From: Pseudomonas sp. 14P_8.1_Bac3
GTDB taxonomy: Bacteria; Pseudomonadota; Gammaproteobacteria; Pseudomonadales; Pseudomonadaceae
Direction: 5' to 3'
DNA length: 64,000 nt
Assembly: GCF_025466085.1 (NCBI RefSeq)
Contig: NZ_JANLOD010000033.1
Location: 104,963 to 168,962, forward strand
A program made the position numbers and the translations under genes. Numbering within the stretch: position 1 is the first letter of the stretch; the number at the start of each line of letters is the position of its first letter. Positions 16,706 through 26,236 of this stretch are shown in pieces. The notes beneath the pieces were generated by a model, which saw nothing but the letters and a program-made list of their open reading frames with translations, did not search any database and was not told the DNA's origin.

Positions 16706-17410
16706 TTACCCCGCCAACCCGACAAACATATCCTGCACATCATCATGGTTATCGAGGCCTTCCAGGAACGCTTCGACTTCAGCCATCTGCTCGTCGCTCA
16801 AGCCGCTGACCGGGTTCTTCGGCTTGTAGCCCAACTTCGCCGACAACACGGTGAAACCCTGCTCGGGCAAGGCCTTCTGCACCGAATCCAGATCGACTGC
16901 TTCGGTGATGAACAGGGTCGCGCCGTCTTCGGCCGGCTCGAAATCCTGGGCGCCGGCTTCGATGGCAGCCATTTCCGGGTCGGCGTCGGGGCTGTCCGGG
17001 GACGCCTCGATCATGCCGACATGGTCAAAGTCCCAGGCCACGGAACCGGAGGCGCCCAACTGCCCTTTGCGGAACGCGACGCGGATTTCCGCGACGGTGC
17101 GATTGATGTTGTCAGTCACGCACTCGACGATCAGCGGCACCTGATGCGGTGCAAAGCCTTCATAAGTCACGCGATGGTATTGCACGGTTTCACCGAGCTG
17201 GCCGGAGCCTTTCTTGATCGCGCGCTCCAGGGTTTCGCGGGGCATCGACGCTTTTTTCGCCTGTTCGACCACCAGACGCAGGTGCGCGTTGGTGGCGGTA
17301 TCGGCACCGTTGCGCGCAGCGATGGTGATTTCCTTCACCAGTTTGCCGAAGATCTTGCCCTTGGCATTGGCTGCCGCTTCTTTGTGTTTAACCTTCCACT
17401 GTGCGCCCAT
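16706..17410 (-). CDS. YebC/PmpR family protein (YeeN-like paralogue)
   Basis: 234 residues. The start [28 protein letters not shown] and the blocks [43 protein letters not shown] and [12 protein letters not shown] are those of the YebC family. Family members act as transcriptional regulators (PmpR) or, as shown recently for some, as translation factors helping at proline stretches. The N-terminus differs from the ruvC-linked YebC, so this is the second paralogue common in gamma-proteobacteria. Function here is inferred only from family. Confidence 0.87.
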   Translation of the reverse strand: MGAQWKVKHKEAAANAKGKIFGKLVKEITIAARNGADTATNAHLRLVVEQAKKASMPRETLERAIKKGSGQLGETVQYHRVTYEGFAPHQVPLIVECVTDNINRTVAEIRVAFRKGQLGASGSVAWDFDHVGMIEASPDSPDADPEMAAIEAGAQDFEPAEDGATLFITEAVDLDSVQKALPEQGFTVLSAKLGYKPKNPVSGLSDEQMAEVEAFLEGLDNHDDVQDMFVGLAG

Positions 17411-17581
17411 TACTCACTCTCTTATCTGTGGCGCCGAGACATCTATTGGCCGACGCTTTGCGCAAGTTTATACGGCCTAAAGTCGGCAATCGACCAAAAA
17501 ATCGATCCTGCCAAATCAACATCTTTACCGATAGTTGTAGGGCGTTTCTGAAACGTTGAGTTGCACTGAGCATAAAGCGCC

Positions 17582-18958
17582 ATGGTTTCGTACCCTCAGT
17601 GCCCGTACTCCCAGGCAGAAGCGCGTTCGATGCACAACGACAAGGAAAGTCCCTTCACCCTGACACTGCTGGACGGCGATCTGACCCTGCAGGTGTTGCA
17701 GTTCACCGGCCATGAAGCCCTCAACCAGCCTTATCGGTTCAACATCGAAGTGATCGGCCTGGCACCGGCCATGCACCTCGACCGACTGCTGCAACAACCG
17801 GTGTTCCTCAGTCTGGCAGACGGCCACGGCGTGCACGGCATCATCCACAGCGCCAGCCGCGAACACCGCGGCCCGCAGCGGATCGACTACAGCCTGGTGC
17901 TGGTGCCCTGGCTGCAAACCCTCGACCGACAGCGTTCGCGACGGGTTTTTCATCAGCTCGATGTGCCCGCCATCCTGCGCCAGCTGCTCGAAGAAAACGG
18001 CCTGCCTGAAAGCAGCTACCGCTTTGAACTGCCCAGCGGCCGCTACCCCGTGAAGCCGTTCTGTATTCAGTTCGACGAGAGCGACCTGACGTTCCTGCAG
18101 CGACTCTGCGAGGAAGAAGGCATCCACTATCACTTCGAACATCAGCGTGGCGGCCATGTACTGGTGCTGGCGGATGACAGCCTGAGTTTCCCGCAGGAAC
18201 CGCTGCTGATGCCCTTCCACGGCGATGAGTCGCCTGATACCCACGTGCCGGTGATCAGCGAGTTGTTCCAGCGCCACACCTCACCGCCACTGACTGCGCC
18301 CCCCACCCCGCCGCCCCTCGACCTCGACCGGCTCAGCCGTCGCATACTGGAGCGGCTGCGTTGCCGGCATGGGCAGATGCAGGGTCGAAGCAACCACAGT
18401 GCATTGCGCAGCGGACGAATCGTCCAGGTGTCGGACCATCCGCTGCCCAACTTCAACGATCAATGGCTGCTGACCGACATCCGCCATCAGGGCCAGCAGC
18501 CGTCGATTCTCGAACACGTTACAACCGACAGGGTCCGACGCTACAGCAATCAGTTCAGTGCGATTCCCTGGTCAACGGTGTTCCGCCCCGCCCTCACGCA
18601 GGCCAGACCGGTCATTCCAGGTTTCCAGACGGCGCGGGTGCTGGGGCCGATCGGTGAACCGGCCACACCCGACGATCAGGGCCGGATACAGGTCAGGTTG
18701 TGGCCAACACCGGACACCGATGCGAATGAAGCCAGCGGGTTCTGGTTGCCCATGGTCCAGGCCACCCCGGACAGCCGGATCGATCCCTCGAGGCTGCCGG
18801 TGGCCGGCACCGACGTACTCATCAGTTTTCTCGACAGCGATCCGGACCGCCCGGTGTTGTACGCCACGGCGAACAGCCCGCCGGCGCCGCGGCCGAGCCA
18901 GCCACCCAAGGGCGACGACCGCCTGTTGCTCGACTGGCTGGTGAACCGCAATCCCTGA
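17582..18958 (+). CDS. vgrG: Orphan, short VgrG (type VI secretion spike) protein
   Basis: 458 residues (or 442 from ATG 17630, which matches the family start better). The gp27-like part is visible (FTLTLLDGDLTLQVLQFTGHEALNQPYRFNIEV, GIIHSASREH, FCIQFDESDLTFLQRLCEEEGIHYHFEH), followed by the gp5 OB fold (GRIQVRLWP, FWLPMVQATPDS, GTDVLISFLDSDPDRPVLY). Typical VgrG proteins have 650-750 residues; this one stops straight after the OB domain, so the beta-helical needle and the PAAR-binding tip are missing. No T6SS or effector gene is adjacent, and its stop directly abuts the convergent oxidoreductase gene. Confidence 0.8.
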   Translation: MVSYPQCPYSQAEARSMHNDKESPFTLTLLDGDLTLQVLQFTGHEALNQPYRFNIEVIGLAPAMHLDRLLQQPVFLSLADGHGVHGIIHSASREHRGPQRIDYSLVLVPWLQTLDRQRSRRVFHQLDVPAILRQLLEENGLPESSYRFELPSGRYPVKPFCIQFDESDLTFLQRLCEEEGIHYHFEHQRGGHVLVLADDSLSFPQEPLLMPFHGDESPDTHVPVISELFQRHTSPPLTAPPTPPPLDLDRLSRRILERLRCRHGQMQGRSNHSALRSGRIVQVSDHPLPNFNDQWLLTDIRHQGQQPSILEHVTTDRVRRYSNQFSAIPWSTVFRPALTQARPVIPGFQTARVLGPIGEPATPDDQGRIQVRLWPTPDTDANEASGFWLPMVQATPDSRIDPSRLPVAGTDVLISFLDSDPDRPVLYATANSPPAPRPSQPPKGDDRLLLDWLVNRNP

Positions 18959-20350
18959 TCAGCCCTTGTCGGCCTTGCCCGCCGCGGCGGCGAATTTCGC
19001 CAGGCGCACGTCCAGATGCCGTGGCCGCCGCCCATGATCCTCGGCGCGCTCCTTGCGGCGGATGGCGTTGCGTACCATCAGCGAGCCCAGGTAGCGAATC
19101 GGCTCCGGCGGGAAAAAACCCAAGGGGCCGTTGATCAGCGGCGAGCGGGTCCAGGCGTTGTCCAGGCCCTGGACCATCGAGGCGAGAATCTGCCCGCCCA
19201 TGTGACACGGCCCGACGCCGCTGCCGGAATAACCGAAACCGTAGAACACATTGCCGTGGCCACTCATCTGGCCGAAGAACGGCAGACCGGTGACCGAGCG
19301 ATCCGACGGGCCGTTCCAGGTCGCGTCGACCTTGACCCCGGCAAACGCCGGGAAAAAATCCGTAAGACTGCTCTGCAGCAAGCCGGCATAGGGCGACGGC
19401 TGATCGAACACCGGCAGCATCCGCCCGCCGTAAGCGAAGGTGTTGCCGCCCTTGCCGAGCATAATTCGGCCGTCCGGCGTGTTGTGGTAGTAGTGCACGA
19501 AAATCCGCGAATCCAGCACCGTGACACCGCTGGTCAAACCGATTTCGTCAAGCAGGTCGGGCCGCGGCTCGGTGATCAGCATGTCGCTGGAAACGATCGC
19601 CACGCTGCGTTCGAACTGCGGGAACGCGCGGGCCATCCAGGCGTTCATCGCCAGGACGACGCGGTCCGCGCGGACCGTGCCGTGCGGGGTCTGGATCGCG
19701 GCCGGCTTGCCTTCCTCCAGCCCGGTCATCGCGGTGTTTTCATGAATCCTCACCCCGAGCTGCAACGCTACGCGGCGCAAGCCACGCACCAGTTTGCCCG
19801 GCTGCACGCTCGCGGCAGCCGGGGAAAACCAGCCTTCCAGGTGTTTATCGGAGCCGGCCATCCGTTGCACATCTGCGACCGGGCGTTGGGTAAACGAGTT
19901 GATGCCATGGCGTTCCAGCGCGGTGATCACCGCGTCGGTCGAGCCACACTGCGCGCGGTTGGTGGCGGTGTAGAGCGTGCCGTCGAGGCGGTAATCGGCC
20001 TCCACGCCGTACTGTTCGCAGAAGGTGCCGATCGCGTAAATGCTGCGCTCGGATTCCTTGACCAGTCGCACCGCCTCTTCGACGCCGAACAACCTTTCCA
20101 GGGTGAAATACTTGGCCGACCACGACAGCGCACATCCGCCGTTGCGGCCGCTGGCACCGGCGCCGCAGATGTCGGCCTCGATCAGCAACACATCGAGCTC
20201 AGGGTTCTGCTCCTTGAGCATGATCGCGGTCCACAACCCGGTGTAGCCACCGCCAACGATGCACACATCGGCACGGGTGTCTGCGCGCAACGGTTCGCAG
20301 GGCGCGCAGGACTCGGCCGCCAGCGCCTGTTCCAGCCAGAAAGGTCTCAT
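18959..20350 (-). CDS. FAD-dependent amine/amino-acid oxidoreductase of the aminoethylphosphonate locus
   Basis: 463 residues with a DAO-type Rossmann motif (VCIVGGGYTGLWTAIMLKE, about 40-58), GAGASGRNGGCAL, and the C-terminal FAD loop GHGNVFYGFGYSGSGVGPCHMGG. It belongs to the PuuB/DadA-like flavin oxidases that attack C-N bonds. ATG 20350 is preceded by GGAAA at proper distance. The phosphonate transporter gene lies 10 nt upstream on the same strand and phnW/phnX are nearby, so the likely job is oxidation of an N-modified aminoethylphosphonate to feed the phosphonatase pathway, as shown for related enzymes in other bacteria. Substrate is inferred from context. Confidence 0.82.
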   Translation of the reverse strand: MRPFWLEQALAAESCAPCEPLRADTRADVCIVGGGYTGLWTAIMLKEQNPELDVLLIEADICGAGASGRNGGCALSWSAKYFTLERLFGVEEAVRLVKESERSIYAIGTFCEQYGVEADYRLDGTLYTATNRAQCGSTDAVITALERHGINSFTQRPVADVQRMAGSDKHLEGWFSPAAASVQPGKLVRGLRRVALQLGVRIHENTAMTGLEEGKPAAIQTPHGTVRADRVVLAMNAWMARAFPQFERSVAIVSSDMLITEPRPDLLDEIGLTSGVTVLDSRIFVHYYHNTPDGRIMLGKGGNTFAYGGRMLPVFDQPSPYAGLLQSSLTDFFPAFAGVKVDATWNGPSDRSVTGLPFFGQMSGHGNVFYGFGYSGSGVGPCHMGGQILASMVQGLDNAWTRSPLINGPLGFFPPEPIRYLGSLMVRNAIRRKERAEDHGRRPRHLDVRLAKFAAAAGKADKG

Positions 20351-20360
20351 GGGTATTTCC

Positions 20361-21686
20361 TCAGGTCCGCAGGGGTTTGACACTCATCGGCCGGTTGGGC
20401 ACGAAGGCACTTTCGGTTCGCAAGCCAGCCGGGCGACTGTTCCAGTAAGGGACCAGCACCAGCGCAGAGAACAACGCGCAGCCTGCGAAAATAATGAACA
20501 CGGTGACCGAGTCGAAATAACCCGGCAGCAAACCGCCAAGAATCGCCCCGACCGAGCCGCAGCCGTTGACGAAGCCTGCCGACGTTGCGCCGGCCTTGGC
20601 GGTGCCGAAATCGATGGCCGCCGCGCCGCTGATCATCGAATCCGGACCGTAAAGGGTCAGACCCATGACGAACAACAGTGCCACCACCAACGTCACACTG
20701 CCGGTGTGCAAGGCGCCCATGAACAGTGCGAGGGACACGGTCAGTGCAAACAAACTGAGCACGCAGGCCGGCATGCGTCGGGCGCCGAACACTTTGTCCG
20801 AGGCCAGCCCGAGCAGGATCGGCCCGAGCAACCCGGCCAGCTCGAACGCGGTCGGAATGATCGCCGCGCCGACCTTGCCCACGGTCGGCATCTGCTCGAA
20901 CACGATCACCGGGCCCCACAGCAAGATCGCGTAACGCGCCGGTTTCAGCAGGAAATACGCGAGGCCGAGAATCAGCACCGTGCGGTTGCGCAGGATCTCC
21001 TTCAACGGTTCGAGCACACTGATCTGGCTTTGAGCGTGCGCTTCTTCGGCGGTCAGCTCGGGTTCAGGCTCCACGGCCGGCAAGCCCACGTCTTCCGGTT
21101 TGTTGCGTTGGAAAATAAAAAACAGCACGGCGACCAGCCCAACGACCGCCGCACTGGAAATGAACGCCGCGTGCCAGGTGCCGATGAGCGTGTACGCCCA
21201 CCAACCGGCAAACGGCGAAGCCACGAGCCCGCCAAAGGCGTAGCAGGAACTCCATAAACCGAGCACCCGCCCACGCTGTTCGGCGGGGAAGAAACTGCCG
21301 ATGTTCTTGCACAGCCCTGACCATCCCGTGGACTGGGCCAGGCCTTGAATCAGCATGCAGGTGGCGAAAATCGGTAACGTCGCGAAGCTGCCCATCACCA
21401 GCGCCGCCGCGGCGGAAATCAGCAATCCGCCGAGCACCACGACCCGCGGGCCGAAGCGGTCGGCGAGGATGCCCCAGGTGAATTGGCCGACAGCGTAAGC
21501 GGCGAGGTAGATGGCGTCGAGGTTGGCCATGGCCATTTTGTCGAGCATGAACGTGGGGTCTTCGGCGATCCCCAGTTTCGCGACGGAAAACGCTTTGCGG
21601 GTGAAATAGAAAGCGGCGTAGGCGAGCCAGGTGATCGCGAAGATCTGCACGCGCCAACGCTTGATGGTGCCGATGTGCTTGTTCAT
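20361..21686 (-). CDS. MFS transporter of the OPA (GlpT-like) family, probable phosphonate importer
   Basis: 441 residues with 12 hydrophobic segments. The N-terminus (AITWLAYAAFYFTRKAFSVAK) and the loop ILADRFGPRVVVLGG are like the organophosphate:phosphate antiporters GlpT/UhpT. With phnW and phnX close by, it probably imports 2-aminoethylphosphonate or a derivative; the ABC-type phosphonate importer is absent here. ATG 21686 was chosen by family alignment over a longer frame to 21761. It is the first gene of a two-gene operon with the FAD oxidoreductase and is divergent from a LysR gene. Confidence 0.82.
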   Translation of the reverse strand: MNKHIGTIKRWRVQIFAITWLAYAAFYFTRKAFSVAKLGIAEDPTFMLDKMAMANLDAIYLAAYAVGQFTWGILADRFGPRVVVLGGLLISAAAALVMGSFATLPIFATCMLIQGLAQSTGWSGLCKNIGSFFPAEQRGRVLGLWSSCYAFGGLVASPFAGWWAYTLIGTWHAAFISSAAVVGLVAVLFFIFQRNKPEDVGLPAVEPEPELTAEEAHAQSQISVLEPLKEILRNRTVLILGLAYFLLKPARYAILLWGPVIVFEQMPTVGKVGAAIIPTAFELAGLLGPILLGLASDKVFGARRMPACVLSLFALTVSLALFMGALHTGSVTLVVALLFVMGLTLYGPDSMISGAAAIDFGTAKAGATSAGFVNGCGSVGAILGGLLPGYFDSVTVFIIFAGCALFSALVLVPYWNSRPAGLRTESAFVPNRPMSVKPLRT

Positions 21687-21953
21687 TGTGGTTCTGACCT
21701 CAGGGTGTGAGTGTGCCGGCAGAAATTGAGAAATAACGCCTGTCTTTTTATTGTTGAGCACTGCGATATCGCGGCTTCCCTGTGGCGATACCGGTCAGAT
21801 GAGGCCTGCAAATGCACGGGCAGGCTCATGGTCACGCTGCTGCTCGACCGAGCAGTCACCGCGACTGAGGCCGATCAAAACAATTACTGATTAATAAGTG
21901 AAATCGATTTATCGTATTTCCAATATAAGCTCAGCTTGTTACTGGAGGTGTCG

Positions 21954-22826
21954 ATGTCGGTTTCCCACGCCCAGCTCAAAGCCTTCCACGCCGTGGCCGT
22001 TCACGGCAGCTTCACCAAGGCCGCCGAGCGGCTTTTTCTCACCCAACCGGCCATCTCCGACCAGGTGCGCAAACTCGAAGAGCGCTTTGGTGTGCTGCTG
22101 TTTCATCGCAACAAACGTTCCGTGCGCCTGACCGATCTCGGAGAACGCTTGCTCGGGATTACGCAGCGGCTGTTCGTCATTGAGGCCGAGGCTCAGGAGT
22201 TGCTGCACGATTCCCGGGCCTTGCAGACCGGCAGCCTGATCCTCGCGGTGGATGCCCCGGTGCACGTGCTGCCGCAGATCGCCCGGTTTTGCGAGCGCTA
22301 CCCCGGCATCAGCGTGAAGATCGAGACCGGCAACACGGATGAATCGCTGTTTCGGCTGTTCAACTATCAGGCCGACCTGGCGCTGCTGGGGCGTGATGTC
22401 AGTGATGACCGGCTGATCTCGTTGCCGTTGCGCAACGACCCGATGGTGGCGTTCGTTTCACGCAACCACCCGTGGGCCGATCGCGAGTCGATCTGCCTGG
22501 CGGACCTGGACGACACGCCACTGGTGCTACGGGAAATCGGCTCGGTGACGCGCCAGACGCTCGAAGAAGAAATGGCCCGGGCGGGGTTTCGCATTCGGCC
22601 GGCGATTCAGGTTGAAGGGCGGGAAGCGGCGCGGGAGGCGGTGGTGGTGGGGATTGGCGTCGGCGTGGTTTCGGCCGCGGAGTTTGGCGCGGATTCGCGG
22701 GTGTGTGCGTTGCCGATCACCGATTGCACACGGCGGCTGACGGAGACGCTGGTGTGCTTGCGCGAGCAGAGTTCGCGGCGGATTGTGGCGACGTTTCTGG
22801 AGATGGTGCGCGAGAGTCTGGAGTAA
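21954..22826 (+). CDS. LysR-type regulator of phosphonate utilisation
   Basis: 290 residues: LysR winged-helix at the N-terminus (LKAFHAVAVHGSFTKAAERLFLTQPAISDQVRKLEERFGVLLFHRNKRSVRLTDLG) and a periplasmic-binding-like effector domain. GGAGG stands 5 nt before the ATG. It is divergent from the OPA transporter/oxidoreductase operon, the usual LysR arrangement, so it probably activates that operon in response to an aminophosphonate. CGATTTATCG at 21905-21914 in the intergenic region is a possible part of its site. Confidence 0.85.
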   Translation: MSVSHAQLKAFHAVAVHGSFTKAAERLFLTQPAISDQVRKLEERFGVLLFHRNKRSVRLTDLGERLLGITQRLFVIEAEAQELLHDSRALQTGSLILAVDAPVHVLPQIARFCERYPGISVKIETGNTDESLFRLFNYQADLALLGRDVSDDRLISLPLRNDPMVAFVSRNHPWADRESICLADLDDTPLVLREIGSVTRQTLEEEMARAGFRIRPAIQVEGREAAREAVVVGIGVGVVSAAEFGADSRVCALPITDCTRRLTETLVCLREQSSRRIVATFLEMVRESLE

Positions 22827-22840
22827 GCAGGTCTGGCCCT

Positions 22841-22914
22841 ATCGCTAGCAGGCTAGCTCCCACAGGGGTGATGCGTCGACGCAAATCCATTGTGACAGCT
22901 AGCCTGCTAGCGAT
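22841..22914. repeat. Long REP inverted repeat
   Basis: A perfect 18-bp pair ATCGCTAGCAGGCTAGCT (22841-22858) / AGCTAGCCTGCTAGCGAT (22897-22914) in the gap between the two convergent LysR genes. Confidence 0.85.
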
Positions 22915-22928
22915 GCAGGCGACTCGGT

Positions 22929-23792
22929 TTACGGGCCTGGCGCCAGCTCGAAAAACGCCTGTATCAAGCGCAAATCCCGGCGCCGCTCCATGCACCCCAT
23001 CATGTGCCGGTTCACCAACCCGTCCCCCATGATCGGCACCGCCGCCACCCGCGGGTCATGGCTGACTTCCACTGACGACACCACACCCACGCCCAACTGC
23101 GCGGCGACGGCCTCGGTCACCGCCTCGCGACTGTCCAGTTCCAGCAACACCCGCGGATTGACCTTCGCCTGGACACAAGCTTCGTCGAACGTACGCCGGG
23201 TAATCGAGCTCGGTTCACGTAACACCATGATCACCTGATCCAGCTCCTTGAGGTGCACACCCTTCGATTTCTGCGCCCACGGGTGACCCTCGGGCACCAG
23301 CGCACAAATCCGCGATTCGCTCAACGCCTGCAAATGCAAGCCCTTGCGCGGCTCGACTTCGGTCAACACCGCCACGTCGGCATGCTCGGACAGCAACGCC
23401 GCGAGGGTTTCCTGGGCATTGCCCAGGCGCAGGTTCACGGTGATCCCCGGATAGCGCGTACGCAAACTGGCCAGCATCGGCATGACCATGTGCGGCCCGT
23501 CCGCCGCCACTTCCAGTCGCCCGGTGAGCAACTGCCGATTGGCCTCGAGCATCACCTGCGCCTCTTCCGCCAGGCCGAACATCGCCCGGGTGATCGCCGC
23601 GAGTTTGGTGCCCTCCTCCGTCAGTTCGACCCGCCGCGCGGTACGCCGAAGCAAGGTGATCTGGTAGTGCTCCTCCAGCGCCTTGATGTGCCCGGTGACC
23701 GCCGGTTGGCTGATGAACAACCGCGCGGCGGCACGGGTGAAGCTGCCCTCGCGGGCTACCGCATCAAAAGCGCGGAGCTGGAACAGGTTCAT
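22929..23792 (-). CDS. LysR-type regulator divergent from phnW
   Basis: 287 residues with a LysR helix-turn-helix (LFQLRAFDAVAREGSFTRAAARLFISQPAVTGHIKALEEHYQITLLRRTARRVELTEEG) and substrate domain. It is paralogous to the LysR gene just across the REP repeat (shared SREAVTEAVAAQLGVGVVSS-type segment). Its position divergent from phnW, with the CAATTTG/CAAATTG palindrome between them, suggests that it activates phnWX; the effector is likely 2-aminoethylphosphonate or phosphonoacetaldehyde, by inference. Confidence 0.86.
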   Translation of the reverse strand: MNLFQLRAFDAVAREGSFTRAAARLFISQPAVTGHIKALEEHYQITLLRRTARRVELTEEGTKLAAITRAMFGLAEEAQVMLEANRQLLTGRLEVAADGPHMVMPMLASLRTRYPGITVNLRLGNAQETLAALLSEHADVAVLTEVEPRKGLHLQALSESRICALVPEGHPWAQKSKGVHLKELDQVIMVLREPSSITRRTFDEACVQAKVNPRVLLELDSREAVTEAVAAQLGVGVVSSVEVSHDPRVAAVPIMGDGLVNRHMMGCMERRRDLRLIQAFFELAPGP

Positions 23793-23827
23793 GAATAAGC
23801 CTCACTGATGGTTGGCATAACAACAAA

Positions 23828-23854
23828 CAATTTGATTGATGCAACGGCAAATTG
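23828..23854. promoter_or_regulatory. Putative LysR operator for phnW
   Basis: Inverted repeat CAATTTG (23828-23834) / CAAATTG (23848-23854), spacer 13 nt, in the 109-bp region between the divergent LysR gene and phnW. Symmetry and position fit a LysR binding site. Confidence 0.5.
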
Positions 23855-23901
23855 CAATTTAAGCCCCGTAGCTTCATCCCATCGATTGCGAGGACACGAG
23901 A

Positions 23902-25011
23902 ATGAGTATTGCCGAACCCATCCTGCTCACCCCCGGCCCATTGACCACGTCGGCCCGCACCCGCCAGGCAATGATGGTCGACTGGGGTTCATGGGATGAC
24001 CGCTTCAACCAACTGACCGCCAGCCTCTGCGAGCAACTGTTGGCAATCATCAACGGCGGCGCCAGCCACCATTGCGTTCCTCTGCAAGGCAGCGGCACCT
24101 TCGCGGTCGAAGCGGCGATCGGCACGCTGGTGCCTCGCGATGGCAAGGTGCTGGTGCTGATCAACGGCGCCTACGGCAAACGCCTGGCGAAAATCTGCGA
24201 CGTGCTCGGCCGCTCGTTCAGCACGTTTGAAACCGCCGAAGACGAACCGACCACCGCTGCCGACGTCGACCGTCTGCTGCGCGCCGACCCCGGCATTACC
24301 CACGTCGCGCTGATCCACTGCGAAACCAGCACCGGCATCCTCAACCCGCTGCCGGAGATCGCCCAGGTGGTCGAGCAACACGGCAAGCGCCTGATCATCG
24401 ACGCCATGAGTTCCTTCGGCGCGCTGCCAGTGGATGCGCAGCAGGTGCCGTTCGACGCACTGATCGCCGCCTCGGGCAAATGCCTGGAAGGCGTACCGGG
24501 CATGGGCTTCGTCTTCGCTCGCAAGGAAGCGCTGGCCAATGCCGCCGGCAACTCGCACTCCCTCGCGATGGACCTTTACGACCAGCACAGCTACATGGCC
24601 AAGACCGGCCAGTGGCGCTTCACCCCGCCGACCCACGTGGTCGCAGCGCTGCACGAAGCCCTGCTGCAATACAGCGAGGAAGGTGGCCTGCCGGCGCGCC
24701 ATCAGCGCTACGCCGACAACTGCCAGGCCTTGATGGAAGAGATGGGCAAACTGGGGCTGCGCAGTTTCCTGCCGGCGGCGATTCAGGCGCCGATCATCGC
24801 CACCTTCCACGCCCCGAAAGATCCGCGCTACCAGTTCAAGGAGTTCTACGAACGCGTGAAGGCCAAGGGTTACATCCTCTACCCCGGCAAACTGACCCAG
24901 GTCGAGACCTTCCGCGTGGGCTGCATCGGTCATGTGCAACCCGCCGAGATGCGCCAGGCCGTGGCCGCCATCGGCGAAGTGTTGCGCGAGATGGAAGTGT
25001 CAACAATCTAA
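23902..25011 (+). CDS. phnW: 2-aminoethylphosphonate:pyruvate aminotransferase
   Basis: 369 residues, the usual PhnW length. It is a class V PLP aminotransferase with [18 protein letters not shown] at the N-terminus, PLP-contacting Asp168 ([10 protein letters not shown]) and the Schiff-base Lys193 in AASGKCLEG. It converts 2-aminoethylphosphonate and pyruvate into phosphonoacetaldehyde and alanine, the first step of the phosphonatase pathway. phnX follows 152 nt downstream past a REP repeat. Start ATG has GAGGA upstream. Confidence 0.95.
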   Translation: MSIAEPILLTPGPLTTSARTRQAMMVDWGSWDDRFNQLTASLCEQLLAIINGGASHHCVPLQGSGTFAVEAAIGTLVPRDGKVLVLINGAYGKRLAKICDVLGRSFSTFETAEDEPTTAADVDRLLRADPGITHVALIHCETSTGILNPLPEIAQVVEQHGKRLIIDAMSSFGALPVDAQQVPFDALIAASGKCLEGVPGMGFVFARKEALANAAGNSHSLAMDLYDQHSYMAKTGQWRFTPPTHVVAALHEALLQYSEEGGLPARHQRYADNCQALMEEMGKLGLRSFLPAAIQAPIIATFHAPKDPRYQFKEFYERVKAKGYILYPGKLTQVETFRVGCIGHVQPAEMRQAVAAIGEVLREMEVSTI

Positions 25012-25034
25012 CCACAGCGCATTCCCCTGTGGGA

Positions 25035-25110
25035 GCGGGCTTGCTCGCGAAGGCGATTCAGCATTCAACATTGCTGTCGCCTGATCCAGCGCCTTCGCGA
25101 GCAAGCCCGC
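25035..25110. repeat. REP pair between phnW and phnX
   Basis: GCGGGCTTGCTCGCGAAGGCG (first arm, 25035-25055) pairs perfectly with the arm at 25090-25110, 34 nt apart. The unit continues on the left as GTGGGA. This is a typical two-REP (REPIN) element of fluorescent pseudomonads placed inside an operon, where it may stabilise or attenuate mRNA. Confidence 0.88.
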
Positions 25111-25163
25111 TGCCACCAAAAGCAGCTCCCTATTCAACCCGTTGCCACAGGATTCTGATCATC

Positions 25164-25991
25164 ATGAACTACACCAACCCAACCAAACTCCAGGCCGCCA
25201 TCCTCGACTGGGCCGGCACCGTGGTCGATTTCGGCTCGTTCGCCCCGACGCAGATTTTTGTCGAAGCCTTCGCCGAATTCGACGTCCAGGTGTCCATCGA
25301 AGAAGCCCGTGGCCCGATGGGCATGGGCAAGTGGGACCACATCCGCACCCTGTGCGATCAGCCAGCGGTCGCCGAACGTTATCGCAAAGCCTTCGGCCGC
25401 ACGCCGACCGACGCTGACGTTACCGCCATCTATGAACGCTTCATGCCGCTGCAGATCGAGAAAATCGCCGAGCACTCGGCGCTGATCCCCGGCGCGCTGG
25501 ACACCATCGCCAACCTGCGCGGGCAAGGGATCAAGATCGGTTCCTGCTCCGGCTACCCGAAACAGGTCATGGACAAAGTGGTCGAACTGGCCGCCACCAA
25601 CGGTTACATCGCCGATCACGTGGTCGCCACCGACGAAGTACCGAACGGCCGTCCATGGCCGGCCCAGGCACTGGCCAACGTCATCGCCCTGGGCATCGAC
25701 GATGTCGCGGCCTGCGTGAAGATCGACGACACCGTGCCGGGCATTCTTGAAGGTCGCCGCGCCGGCATGTGGACCGTCGCCCTGATCTGCTCGGGCAATG
25801 CGCTGGGCCTGGACTACGAAGGGTATCGCGCCCTCGACAGCGATGAACTGGCTAGCGAACGCAAGCGCATCCACGCGCTGTTCGAGGGTTCGCGCCCGCA
25901 TTACATGATCGACACCATCACCGATTTGCCGCAAGTGATCGTCGACATCAACCAGCGCCTGGCCAACGGCGAGATGCCACAGACCAACTGA
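25164..25991 (+). CDS. phnX: Phosphonoacetaldehyde hydrolase (phosphonatase)
   Basis: 275 residues, the known PhnX length. It is a HAD-superfamily enzyme with the nucleophile Asp15 in [14 protein letters not shown] and the Schiff-base Lys56 in MGMGKWDHI, both diagnostic of phosphonatase. It cleaves the C-P bond of phosphonoacetaldehyde into acetaldehyde and phosphate. The ATG at 25164 is preceded by AGGA; the frame is open further upstream but only this start matches the family. It works directly after PhnW. Confidence 0.95.
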   Translation: MNYTNPTKLQAAILDWAGTVVDFGSFAPTQIFVEAFAEFDVQVSIEEARGPMGMGKWDHIRTLCDQPAVAERYRKAFGRTPTDADVTAIYERFMPLQIEKIAEHSALIPGALDTIANLRGQGIKIGSCSGYPKQVMDKVVELAATNGYIADHVVATDEVPNGRPWPAQALANVIALGIDDVAACVKIDDTVPGILEGRRAGMWTVALICSGNALGLDYEGYRALDSDELASERKRIHALFEGSRPHYMIDTITDLPQVIVDINQRLANGEMPQTN

Positions 25992-26014
25992 TCCACCACG
26001 CCTGCAGGCGCGAG

Positions 26015-26081
26015 GCTTGCCCGCGAAGACGTCCGGACGTTCAACATGAATGTCTGCCGACAGACGCCTTCGCGGGCAAGC
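26015..26081. repeat. REP inverted repeat after phnX
   Basis: GCTTGCCCGCGAAG (26015-26028) and its complement CTTCGCGGGCAAGC (26068-26081), 39 nt apart, in the 245-bp gap between phnX and the cytochrome gene. The rest of the gap shows no further supported element. Confidence 0.85.
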
Positions 26082-26236
26082 GTCGTTCCTACTGGGCTAC
26101 TCGTTTTCCTGTCAATTACCTGAATCAGCACATTCAGCGTCCAACAGTCTCAGGCAAACCCTCCAAAACAGGATTACAGTTAAAGCACACCGTCGACCAA
26201 GAACGGTGGCTTGACCCGACCTGCGAGGAACGCCGT

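Noticed and set aside
24480..25163. Upstream extension of the phnX frame inside phnW (would give 503 residues)
   Set aside because: The extension is out of frame with phnW and low complexity; ATG 25164 with AGGA gives exactly the known 275-residue PhnX.
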